Below are positions 1 to 6,293 of a stretch of 32,277 bases of DNA, piece by piece. The DNA comes from an uncultured Flavihumibacter sp. GTDB lineage: Bacteria; Bacteroidota; Bacteroidia; Chitinophagales; Chitinophagaceae. The position numbers were made by a program, and so were the translations under genes. The number at the start of each line of letters is the position of its first letter. The stretch's first letter is position 1. Under the pieces are notes generated by a model. The model was not told the DNA's origin and made no database searches. It worked only from the letters and a program-made list of their open reading frames with translations. Where the stretch lies: contig CAMLRX010000052.1 in assembly GCA_946482545.1 (NCBI GenBank), positions 1-32,277 on the forward strand, read 5' to 3'.

Positions 1-200
1 CTGGCTTCTTTCTTTTCAAAATAAGCTTCAGCGTTATAACCTTTTACTTCGCAACCGAACTTTGTTTTAAACTTTTCGGTATCGAACTTGGTAAGCAGTG
101 TGGCCCCACTTTTACCGGCCACGATATTGTTCCAGAAATCGTTCACATTGTTGCCCAGCGGGGTAAGCGCCCCCATACCGGTGATCACTACTCGTTTCAT
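1..200 (-). CDS. fabF: beta-ketoacyl-ACP synthase II (FabF-type), N-terminal part only
   Basis: Condensing enzyme that elongates acyl-ACP with malonyl-ACP in type II fatty acid synthesis in the cytoplasm. Only the first 66 codons are present; the gene runs off the left edge of the window. The protein begins MKRVVITGMGALTPLGNN, the standard start of FabF/KAS II proteins, and continues with the FDTEKFKTKFGCEVKGYN stretch typical of this family. The catalytic Cys-His-His residues lie outside the window. The ATG at 200-198 overlaps the TGA stop of the upstream TetR gene as ATGA, so the two are probably translationally coupled. Pairing with a TetR regulator instead of acpP raises the possibility of a paralogue serving a specialised lipid or pigment pathway, but the visible part cannot decide this. 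Confidence 0.88.
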   Translation of the reverse strand, partial: MKRVVITGMGALTPLGNNVNDFWNNIVAGKSGATLLTKFDTEKFKTKFGCEVKGYNAEAYFEKKEA

Positions 201-817
201 TTGTGCTTTTTGATGGATTGAGTTTCGCTTTGTTCCAGGTTCGCTATCATTTGTTTTACCTGTTGCATCGCGATAGAAAAATAATTATTGTTGTTGCACA
301 CCCTTGACACCATGATAGCGCCTTCTATGATGGCGATTATGGTGATGGCGGTGTGCTCAGGGAGGATGTCGTTACGTAATTCTTGTGTTTTTATTCCTTT
401 GTTGATGATCTGCTCCAGTTGTTTTTTCCAGGACCGGATGGCATCAGCGGCTTTTTTCCGGAGTGCGGGATGGGTGTCGTCGGCTTCAACGGAAGTATTC
501 AGAATAGGACATCCGCCTGCGGCTGAGATGGTGGGGAACAAGGCAGAATAGCTTTCCGCATAAGCCAGTAACTTACCCGATGCCGTTTGTTCATTCGCGG
601 CTTTTTCCGCAATCACGGTGGTTATTTGTGCCAGATTGTATTCGAATGCAGCGAGCGCTACTTCATCTTTTCCGGAAAAGTTGCCGTAAATACTGCCTTT
701 TGTTAAACCGGTGGCCAGTGTAAGGTCATTCAGCGAAGTGCCTGCATATCCCTTCCTGTTAAAAACGGGAGCGGTTTTTTCGATGATGAGTTGCCTTGTA
801 ACGTCCGATTTACGCAT
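197..817 (-). CDS. TetR/AcrR-family transcriptional regulator
   Basis: A 206-residue DNA-binding repressor of the TetR type. Residues about 7-55 form the N-terminal helix-turn-helix domain, with the recognition region TSLNDLTLATGLTKGSIYGNF followed by the family-typical GKDEVALAAF. The C-terminal ligand domain contains GGCPILNTSVEADDTHPALR, a pattern common in LmrA/YxaF-like TetR C-terminal domains. Start chosen at 817 because an operator-like palindrome and a TAnnTTTG-type element lie 20-40 bp upstream. Its stop overlaps the start of the FabF-type gene by 4 bp, so it probably controls that gene together with itself. The ligand is unknown; an acyl or lipophilic compound would fit the neighbour, but that is inference. 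Confidence 0.93.
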   Translation of the reverse strand: MRKSDVTRQLIIEKTAPVFNRKGYAGTSLNDLTLATGLTKGSIYGNFSGKDEVALAAFEYNLAQITTVIAEKAANEQTASGKLLAYAESYSALFPTISAAGGCPILNTSVEADDTHPALRKKAADAIRSWKKQLEQIINKGIKTQELRNDILPEHTAITIIAIIEGAIMVSRVCNNNNYFSIAMQQVKQMIANLEQSETQSIKKHK

Positions 818-837
818 GAATGGAAAGGAATAAAACG

Positions 838-858
838 CAAAAATATACCAATCGGTAT
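838..858 (-). promoter_or_regulatory. probable TetR operator and promoter element before the 817 regulator
   Basis: The palindrome ATACCAATCGGTAT (845-858) has perfect 5-bp arms ATACC/GGTAT around 4 bp, and 12 of its 14 positions are symmetric. On the minus strand it leads into TATTTTTG (845 down to 838), which fits the Bacteroidota -7 element TAnnTTTG. No clear -33 TTTG is seen. The location about 30 bp before the ATG fits autorepression by the TetR protein encoded here. Confidence 0.6.
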
Positions 859-863
859 TTTTT

Positions 864-877
864 AAGAAATATTTCTT
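864..877. promoter_or_regulatory. 14-bp perfect palindrome beside the operator
   Basis: AAGAAATATTTCTT is its own reverse complement and begins 6 bp beyond the ATACC/GGTAT palindrome, on the upstream side of the TetR promoter. It could bind a second regulator or be an AT-rich coincidence; it differs in sequence from the first palindrome. Confidence 0.3.
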
Positions 878-914
878 TCATGCTGCTGAGCGACGGGGTA
901 GGAATAGGTAATCT

Positions 915-2642
915 TTATTTCGATAAAGCAATCTTTCCGACGGCTATTTTGCTTTTAGCCATTATACGGTCATCTTTACCAACGAGGTACATTTCTTTGC
1001 CGAAAATGGTGCCGTTCCGGGGCATGGCAGTGGGTGTTTCAGTATTTGAAAACAGAGAATTCCGATTGTATATTCCGGTCAGTGCATCCAATGTAATAGT
1101 AAAGCAATGGGATGCATTAAAAAGTGTCGTTTTTTTAGGCGTTTGGCCGGGTTGCAAAATTGCTTCGTTTCTTGAATTGTCGTTAAAGAATAATGTGATG
1201 GTATTTCCCGATTGAAGGGTATTGAAGCCTGAATAATATGGCCTTTTTCCGAGGTCGAAAAAACTGGATGAACTAAATTCTGAATAGCCCCATGATCCTC
1301 CTCTGAATACTTCCCGTTGAAACTTTGGAATGATTCTTACCCAATTAATATTTTGCGCACGGTCTATCCTGCACATGAGGATGTCCCCGGATTCATAAAC
1401 CGAATAAGTGACCGGGGTCCATTGTCCTGGCATCCCATTGGCGCCAGGTGTATAGGTTTGACTCGTGTAATTGTACTGATTTAATTTTTCAGCAAGGATA
1501 ATCAACCCGCCATCATTATCATAGTGGATTTTTCGAAATTTCATTAATGTGGACAAGGCTTCACCTTCATTTTTTATCTTCTCCAGTTTTTCCCGTTCTT
1601 TTTTATCTTCTTTACTTAAACTGCCTGATTCTTCCTCATCGGATGTTTCTTCCAGGGTATCCAACATGGAAAGGTTGAGTTGTTTGTCTGCTGTGGAAAT
1701 CACTTCGCACGAAACAGGATCAATTTTTTGAAGCAACATACCGTCAATGGTTTTATCCTTTCGGTCTTTACTATAAAACCCTGCCAAAACCAGCGCCTCA
1801 TTTTTCTCCTGCACAATTTTGGTACTGTTCAGCCATTTTCCGTTTACGGTAGTATTAAGTTCTTTCAACTGTGTGCCTTTGGGGTCGTATATACGGATAT
1901 TATACCTGGCAAAGTCGAGGAATTTGCCTTTTTTCTTTTTACCCTCACGGTATTCATATATTCTTCCCACCAGAACAATCCGGTTGTTGGAAGTACAAAT
2001 AAGGTCTTCCAACTGATAGGTTTTCGGATCAAACTCGTTTGATAAGGAAACAGGATTGGCGGTAGCACGTAGAGCTTCGTTGAACCCACTGATGTTGAAA
2101 ATGTTGTTGCTTTTTCCTTCCAGGCTGCTGACCACTACCATGGTGGTGCTGTCGGGGTTATAAATTATCCTGAAGTTGATGTCGTCTCCCTTTTCTTTTT
2201 TGCGGATATTCACCAGTTCCTTCCAACCGCTTTTCATTTCACCAGTATTCTTATTTATTTCGGCGGCATGTACTACGAACGAGGTGTTTTTTTTGTCGTA
2301 TTCAGATGCAAGTATGAATAGTTTTTCTTTGAGGGGAAAAAATTGAAGGAAGTCTTTCCCTTTTAATTCTTTACTAAAATCTGTATTGTACAATTCGGAT
2401 AAACGACTATCCAGCTTAATGAGTCTGGCGGAAATGCGGAATGATCCACCAATGGCAATGTAGTTTTTTGTTGTAAGATGTCCTTCCTGAAGGTAAACGC
2501 CTGTTTTATCCGCTTTAATCACTTCTAAGTCTGTACTCCCTCTTCGCAGTTTAAATTCTTCTCCCCAATGTATGGAGGGCTTTTGTGCTAAACCAGTCGT
2601 TACAATCAAGGTAAATAGAGCCTGGACAAACCATTTTTTCAT
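915..2642 (-). CDS. secreted protein of unknown function (575 aa)
   Basis: I do not recognise a named family. The protein starts MKKWFVQALFTLIVTTGLAQ, a clear Sec signal peptide probably cut after GLA, so it should be periplasmic or secreted; there is no lipobox. The mature part is rich in beta-type segments with recurring short motifs such as ADKTGVYLQEG, NTGEMKSG and YNPDSTTMVVVSS, reminiscent of beta-propeller-like proteins of Bacteroidota, though no repeat is clean enough to name. A highly charged linker (about residues 329-358, EETSDEEESGSLSKEDKK) splits it into two halves. No membrane helix follows the signal. It ends about 70 bp before the palindrome of the next gene on the same strand and is probably a separate transcription unit. 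Confidence 0.8.
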   Translation of the reverse strand: MKKWFVQALFTLIVTTGLAQKPSIHWGEEFKLRRGSTDLEVIKADKTGVYLQEGHLTTKNYIAIGGSFRISARLIKLDSRLSELYNTDFSKELKGKDFLQFFPLKEKLFILASEYDKKNTSFVVHAAEINKNTGEMKSGWKELVNIRKKEKGDDINFRIIYNPDSTTMVVVSSLEGKSNNIFNISGFNEALRATANPVSLSNEFDPKTYQLEDLICTSNNRIVLVGRIYEYREGKKKKGKFLDFARYNIRIYDPKGTQLKELNTTVNGKWLNSTKIVQEKNEALVLAGFYSKDRKDKTIDGMLLQKIDPVSCEVISTADKQLNLSMLDTLEETSDEEESGSLSKEDKKEREKLEKIKNEGEALSTLMKFRKIHYDNDGGLIILAEKLNQYNYTSQTYTPGANGMPGQWTPVTYSVYESGDILMCRIDRAQNINWVRIIPKFQREVFRGGSWGYSEFSSSSFFDLGKRPYYSGFNTLQSGNTITLFFNDNSRNEAILQPGQTPKKTTLFNASHCFTITLDALTGIYNRNSLFSNTETPTAMPRNGTIFGKEMYLVGKDDRIMAKSKIAVGKIALSK

Positions 2643-2800
2643 TGATAAGTAGGATTACGTAGGATAAACTGCGTGTTGAATGACGATAATGTATATGCGC
2701 AAATGTCTGAAATATTTTTCAGTAATGAAATCCGATGGTGAAATCTGACCACATCAAAGCATGCAGTTTGAAGGAAAAGCTTTGGCCGTAAAGTGTGGGG

Positions 2801-3052
2801 CTACCTGGCCAGTCGTTTGAAGGAAAATAATCGTTCCCAGAAATTCTTTTTTGATCTGCGCTGCTGGTGAAAAGAAACAGGTGTGACATGTTCCATCAGC
2901 AGGGGCCTCAGTTCCTGGAGTTCGGATGCTTTCGTCCAGGTATCCAACCCCAGTTTCCATACCGGCGTATGGCGGGTGATTTTCCCCTGGAGTTCGAGCA
3001 ATGTAAAAGGCCCTCTCTCAAGCTTTCCGTCGTGGATGTAATAGGTTTTCAT
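2801..3052 (-). CDS. small GYF_2 (DUF4339) domain protein
   Basis: An 83-residue protein whose first 55 residues match the GYF_2 pattern: YYIHDGKLERGPFTLLEL, then ITRHTPVWKLGLDTWTKASEL and LRPLL. This domain often forms the cytoplasmic N-terminus of Bacteroidota membrane proteins and is thought to mediate protein contacts. Here the usual transmembrane part is absent: after the domain there is only a basic tail (QQRRSKKNFWERLFSFKR), so this is either a soluble stand-alone form or a shortened one. It stands alone on the minus strand, 158 bp upstream of the secreted protein gene. An FNR-like palindrome lies about 70 bp before its start. Confidence 0.75.
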   Translation of the reverse strand: MKTYYIHDGKLERGPFTLLELQGKITRHTPVWKLGLDTWTKASELQELRPLLMEHVTPVSFHQQRRSKKNFWERLFSFKRLAR

Positions 3053-3121
3053 GATATTGGTAAGTGTAACTCTGTAAAGTAAACGCAGATTTTACGATTA
3101 TATGTTGCTAAGGGAAATTCT

Positions 3122-3135
3122 TTGACATATATCAA
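3122..3135. promoter_or_regulatory. FNR/CRP-like binding site
   Basis: TTGACATATATCAA matches the FNR-box form TTGAT-N4-ATCAA at 9 of 10 defined positions. With flanking bases it is a 16-bp near-palindrome at 3121-3136. It lies 70 bp upstream of the GYF_2 gene start on the minus strand and about 115 bp upstream of the TetR promoter on the plus strand. No regulator of this family is encoded in the window, so the assignment rests on the site alone. Confidence 0.4.
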
Positions 3136-3248
3136 ACTGTAGCAGACAAACTATTGGTTTTTAAAAGCTAAAGTTTGTTTTTAGATAGTGAAGGGATACA
3201 GGTTGGCTGTTAGAGAAAACATAAAAAAAAGTAAGCTGGGAAGAAAAA

Positions 3249-3281
3249 TTTGGATACCATAAAAGATTGAATGTACATTTG
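3249..3281 (+). promoter_or_regulatory. Bacteroidota housekeeping-type promoter of the 3322 TetR gene
   Basis: TTTG at 3249-3252 and TACATTTG at 3274-3281 are separated by 21 nt, an exact fit to the Bacteroidota consensus TTTG-N19-21-TAnnTTTG. Transcription should start near 3287-3290, giving a leader of about 35 nt. Confidence 0.7.
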
Positions 3282-3312
3282 CCTAACGGTGTTAAATTGT
3301 TTACCATGTAAA
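3281..3312. promoter_or_regulatory. candidate autoregulatory operator(s) over the TetR transcription start
   Basis: On the minus strand 3297-3281 reads ATTTAACACCGTTAGGC. This shares 13 of 17 bases, and 13 of its first 14, with the palindrome at 3977-3993. It begins on the last base of the -7 element and covers the expected transcription start. A second inverted repeat, TTTAC-CAT-GTAAA, follows at 3300-3312, 10 bp before the ATG. Binding here would block the promoter. Confidence 0.45.
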
Positions 3313-3321
3313 TAAAAACCG

Positions 3322-3942
3322 ATGGCAAGTAAAGACAGAATACTACGATTGAAAGAAGAAAACAGGTGCAATATCCTGGAAGCAGCCCTCCACATAGCGA
3401 AGGAGGAGGGATGGCAGTCGTTAAGTATGCGTAAGATTGCCGACAAGATCGAGTACACCGCGCCGATTATTTATGAGTATTTCAACAGTAAGGATGCGAT
3501 ATTAAAGCAACTGGCCACTCAGGGTTTCCTGATGTTATCGAAAGATGTAAGTGAGGCCAGGGATCGTTTTGCTGAACCGGAGGCACAGTTGGAAGCTATG
3601 TGGATCGCTTACTGGGAATTCGCTTTCCGTGAGCCTGAACTGTATCAACTGATGTTCGGGGTGCAGGTGGGATGCTGTACGATGGAAGGAGCTTATCCAG
3701 AAAACTACCAGGACCCTAAAAAGCTCATTATGGAAGTGATTGCCGGACTTGTAAAAGCCGCCGGCAAACCGGAAGACGAGATTTGTAAGAAGTACTATAC
3801 GTTCTGGTCAGTGATTCACGGATTGGTATCCATCAATTTTGTAAGGAACGAAATTTCCGATGAAATGAACAGAGAGGTGTTGAAGGATGCCGTTCGGGGA
3901 ATTATTCTTTCTATTACCAATGGATCACCGGTTGCAAGTTGA
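3322..3942 (+). CDS. TetR/AcrR-family regulator, probable repressor of the RND efflux operon
   Basis: A 206-residue TetR protein. The N-terminal HTH domain spans about residues 12-60, with MRKIADKIEYTAPIIYEYFNSKDAI as the helix-turn-helix and following region. The C-terminal domain (about 85-195) contains the WIAYWEFAFREPELYQLMFGV pattern seen in TetR C-terminal domains of the WHG type. The ATG at 3322 is supported by a full promoter 40 bp upstream. The gene is followed on the same strand by 1.2 kb without genes and then a three-gene RND pump, the usual arrangement of a local efflux repressor. Palindromes related to a site over its own promoter lie at 3977 and 5101. The inducing compound is unknown. 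Confidence 0.92.
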   Translation: MASKDRILRLKEENRCNILEAALHIAKEEGWQSLSMRKIADKIEYTAPIIYEYFNSKDAILKQLATQGFLMLSKDVSEARDRFAEPEAQLEAMWIAYWEFAFREPELYQLMFGVQVGCCTMEGAYPENYQDPKKLIMEVIAGLVKAAGKPEDEICKKYYTFWSVIHGLVSINFVRNEISDEMNREVLKDAVRGIILSITNGSPVAS

Positions 3943-3976
3943 TCAACAACTCCGCGTTCCCTTTTTTTGAATGTGT

Positions 3977-3993
3977 ATTTAACACCATTAAAT
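3977..3993. promoter_or_regulatory. candidate TetR operator downstream of the regulator gene
   Basis: ATTTAACACCATTAAAT is a perfect 6-bp inverted repeat (ATTTAA / TTAAAT) around CACCA. It is 35 bp after the TetR stop codon and matches the site at 5101-5117 at 16 of 17 positions. Its two TAA trinucleotides are 9 bp apart, the same spacing as in the array that follows, so it may also be an outlying array unit. Confidence 0.5.
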
Positions 3994-4108
3994 GAATAAA
4001 CGTTGTTTTAAATGCCTTTTGAAATACTATTTAACAATGATAAATAATTGAATACTATTAATTTTTTCTATGGCAGGAGCATTTAATTTTTGTTCTGCAT
4101 TTATGAAA
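3994..4108. other. AT-rich intergenic stretch before the repeat array
   Basis: No gene is visible. TAA trinucleotides recur here at loose 8-12 bp intervals, as if the array once extended this far and decayed. TAATTTTTG at 4084-4092 resembles a -7 promoter element but lacks a -33 partner. If used, transcription would begin at about 4099 and the whole array would become a 5' untranslated leader of the efflux operon. Confidence 0.4.
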
Positions 4109-4986
4109 GGTAAAAGCGGCTAAACAGGTAATCCGTGTAAACCAGGTAAAATATATTAAACCTGTAAAACTGAGTATTTCGGGTTAACTCGGCATAAGTG
4201 ATTAAAACGGTTATCCAAGTAAAACATGGTTAAACAAGTTGAAACGGGTAAAGTGAGTAAAACACCTAAACCTTGTAGAAATAACTAAAGCAAGTACTTC
4301 TGTTTAACCCGGTAAACGATCTAAAACATTTATCTATTTAAACCCGGTAAAACTTGTTAAGCGAGTAAACCGAGTAAGCTGTGTTAGCCCTATAAAAACG
4401 ATTAGAACAAAAGCCACCAATTAACCAGGTAAAAACTATTAAAACAGGTAATCTGTGTAAGCCTGGTAAACACAATAAAACGTGTAAAATGAGTAAACCA
4501 ATTAAACCAGGTTAAAGCTTGTTAAACGTATAAACCAAGTTAATCCTGTAAAACGATTAGGATAAAAGTGACCAGTTTAACCAGGTAAAAACTATTAAAA
4601 CAGGTAATCTGTGTAAGCCTGGTAAACACAATAAAACGTGTAAAATGAGTAAACCAATTAAACCAGGTTAAAGCTTGTTAAACGTATAAACCAAGTTAAT
4701 CCTGTAAAACGATTAGGATAAAAGTGACCAGTTTAACCTGGTAAAAACTATTAAAACGGGTAATCCGTGTAAGCCAGGTAAACACAGTAAAACATGTAAA
4801 ATGAGTAAACCAATTAAACCAGGTAAAGCTTGTTAAACGTATAAACCAAGTTCACCCTGTAAAAACGATTAGGATAAAAGTAACCAGTTTAGCCAGGTAC
4901 AAAATATTAAAACAGTCATCCGTGTAAGCAAGGTAAACACAGTAAAACATGTAAAATGAGTAAACCAATTAAATCAGGTAAACCAT
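4109..4986 (+). repeat. long degenerate tandem array with a 9-bp period (about 95 units)
   Basis: TAA or a one-base variant recurs almost without a break from 4111 to about 4980. Measured steps between successive TAA positions are nearly all 8, 9 or 10 bp, with a mean close to 9.2; a run of eight consecutive 9-bp steps occurs between 4440 and 4503. The unit reads approximately TAAAnCnnG, for example TAAACCAGG, TAATCCGTG, TAAAACGTG. The plus strand is strongly A-rich and T-poor. No open frame of useful length exists on either strand: TAA stops on plus, and TTA-derived stops on minus wherever a unit is preceded by T. It has no unique spacers and so is not a CRISPR. It lies between the TetR regulator and the RND operon. 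Confidence 0.9.
4421..4986 (+). repeat. 156-bp higher-order tandem repeat within the array
   Basis: Copies start at 4421, 4577, 4733 and 4889, exactly 156 bp apart; the last is cut short near 4986. The first two appear identical over all 156 bases. The third differs by about ten substitutions plus one deletion and one insertion that cancel, so the period is kept. The fourth is more diverged. Two older, much decayed copies can be traced upstream: 4121-4175 aligns with the interior of a unit, and 4265-4325 aligns with a unit start. One 156-bp unit holds 17 of the short units. Confidence 0.88.
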
Positions 4987-5100
4987 ATAACTGAATATTT
5001 CTTTTGAACCATAACAATTTTTATAACCATCCTTCAAACGCCATCTCATGCAAACAAACACATCATCGAACCGGAACCACCGGTCTTTTTCATCACTATC
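4987..5100. other. intergenic region between array and adaptor gene
   Basis: No gene is supported. An open frame runs in from 5048 ahead of the adaptor ATG, but its first 29 codons (rich in Ser, Asn and Arg) precede a perfect lipoprotein signal and are probably untranslated. TTTTG at 5002-5006 could be a -33 element, but no TAnnTTTG is found at the right distance, so the efflux operon promoter is not identified. Confidence 0.4.
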
Positions 5101-5125
5101 ATTTAACAGCATTAAATTATTTAAT
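5101..5125. promoter_or_regulatory. candidate TetR operator immediately before the efflux operon
   Basis: ATTTAACAGCATTAAAT at 5101-5117 has perfect 6-bp arms around CAGCA and differs at one base from the site at 3977-3993. It overlaps a second palindrome, ATTAAAT-T-ATTTAAT (5111-5125). The block ends 9 bp before the adaptor ATG, so a bound repressor would block transcription or elongation into the operon. Confidence 0.55.
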
Positions 5126-5134
5126 AGTAATATC

Positions 5135-6268
5135 ATGAAATCGTTTTTTCTCGGCCTGCTCGCCCTTTCCGTTCTTTCTTCCTGCAGTGAAAACCAGGCT
5201 GCTCCCGGTTCCGCGGTTGATGCACCTGTGCTGCCCCTTCTTGAAGTAACCGCACAGAACACTACCACAATCATCGAATACCCGGCATCCATTCAGGGCG
5301 CGGTAAATGTTGAAATCCGCGCACAGGTAAGTGGTAACCTTGAAAAAGTATTGGTAGATGAAGGCGATTTTGTAAAAGAGGGACAACCACTTTTTAAAGT
5401 GAATGATCAACCTTACCGTGAACAACTGAACAGCGCATTGGGAACGCTGCACGCTGCCGAAGCGGCCGTAATTAATGCGTCGCTTGAAGTGGATCGGCTC
5501 ACACCGTTGGTGGAAAATAAAGTGATCTCAGAATTTCAGTTAAAGGCCGCAAAAGCCGCACACAATGTGGCCTTGGCAAATGCCGAACAGGCGCGGGCCA
5601 TGGTAGGTTCCGCGAAAATTAATCTGGGGTACACTACCGTGAAAGCGCCCGTGAGTGGTTACATTGGCCGTCTTCCCAAAAAGCAGGGTAGCCTCGTATC
5701 GCCTGCAGATCCCGAAGCATTAACGTTACTCTCCGATATTCATAATGTTCATGCGTATTTCTCTCTCGGGGAACGCGATTTCATCCGCTTCAAATCTCAA
5801 TACAAAGGGAACTCTGTGGAGGAGAAACTCAAGCATGTTCCGCCCGTGGCCTTGCGCCTGGCCGATCAATCTGTTTACACTGAACCCGGTAAAATAGATA
5901 TGGTGGATGGACAATTCGATAAAACAACCGGGGCCATTACCCTGCGGGCCAGCTTCCCGAATGCGAAAGGCCTGCTGCGCTCCGGCAATACCGGCAAAGT
6001 ACAACTGCAACTGGAACACCCAGACGCGGTTCTGGTGCCACAGGCTTCCACCGTTGAAATCCAGGATAAAACCTTCGTGTTCCTCGTGGACAAAGGAAAT
6101 AAAGTAACCAAACAGCCCATCGTGATCGAAGGAAAAACAGGCACAGATTACCTCGTGAAAGAAGGTCTGAAAGCCGGCGATAAGATTGTGGTGAAAGGAT
6201 TCGAAAACCTCCAGGAAGGCGTGGTGATTTCACCCGAAAAAAGTACAGATAAAGTAGCAAAGAATTAA
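5135..6268 (+). CDS. RND efflux periplasmic adaptor lipoprotein (AcrA/MexA-type membrane fusion protein)
   Basis: Periplasmic adaptor that links the inner-membrane pump to the outer-membrane channel. Start taken at 5135, giving 377 aa, because the protein then opens with MKSFFLGLLALSVLSSC, a lipoprotein signal with the acylated Cys at 17; the frame could extend back to 5048. A lipoyl-like half-motif follows (VEIRAQVSGNLEKVLVDEGDFVKEGQPLF, about residues 60-90). Then come the alpha-helical hairpin (LNSALGTLHAAEAAVINASLEV to NAEQARAMVGSAKI), the second lipoyl half (GYTTVKAPVSGYIGRL), the beta-barrel, and the membrane-proximal domain (VLVPQASTVEIQDKTFVFLV). Length and order are normal for the HAE1-associated family. 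It is 25 bp upstream of the pump gene, in one operon. Confidence 0.95.
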   Translation: MKSFFLGLLALSVLSSCSENQAAPGSAVDAPVLPLLEVTAQNTTTIIEYPASIQGAVNVEIRAQVSGNLEKVLVDEGDFVKEGQPLFKVNDQPYREQLNSALGTLHAAEAAVINASLEVDRLTPLVENKVISEFQLKAAKAAHNVALANAEQARAMVGSAKINLGYTTVKAPVSGYIGRLPKKQGSLVSPADPEALTLLSDIHNVHAYFSLGERDFIRFKSQYKGNSVEEKLKHVPPVALRLADQSVYTEPGKIDMVDGQFDKTTGAITLRASFPNAKGLLRSGNTGKVQLQLEHPDAVLVPQASTVEIQDKTFVFLVDKGNKVTKQPIVIEGKTGTDYLVKEGLKAGDKIVVKGFENLQEGVVISPEKSTDKVAKN

Positions 6269-6293
6269 TTCCCAGATTTTACAAACAACCTTT

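Noticed and set aside
3938..3968. Terminator after the TetR gene (short GTTGATCAAC palindrome followed by a T-run)
   Set aside because: The palindrome has no loop and the possible stem is only about 4 bp, with 20 bp separating it from the T-run.
4211..4219. DnaA-box-like TTATCCAAG, suggesting a replication origin or iterons
   Set aside because: Only one loose match to the DnaA box occurs in the whole array, and there is no dnaA, rep or parAB gene in the window.
4109..4986. CRISPR array
   Set aside because: The units are about 9 bp and degenerate with no unique spacers, the 156-bp units are contiguous, and no cas gene is nearby.
5048..5134. 29-residue N-terminal extension of the efflux adaptor
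   Set aside because: It would bury the lipoprotein signal in the interior, and the candidate operator lies within this stretch.
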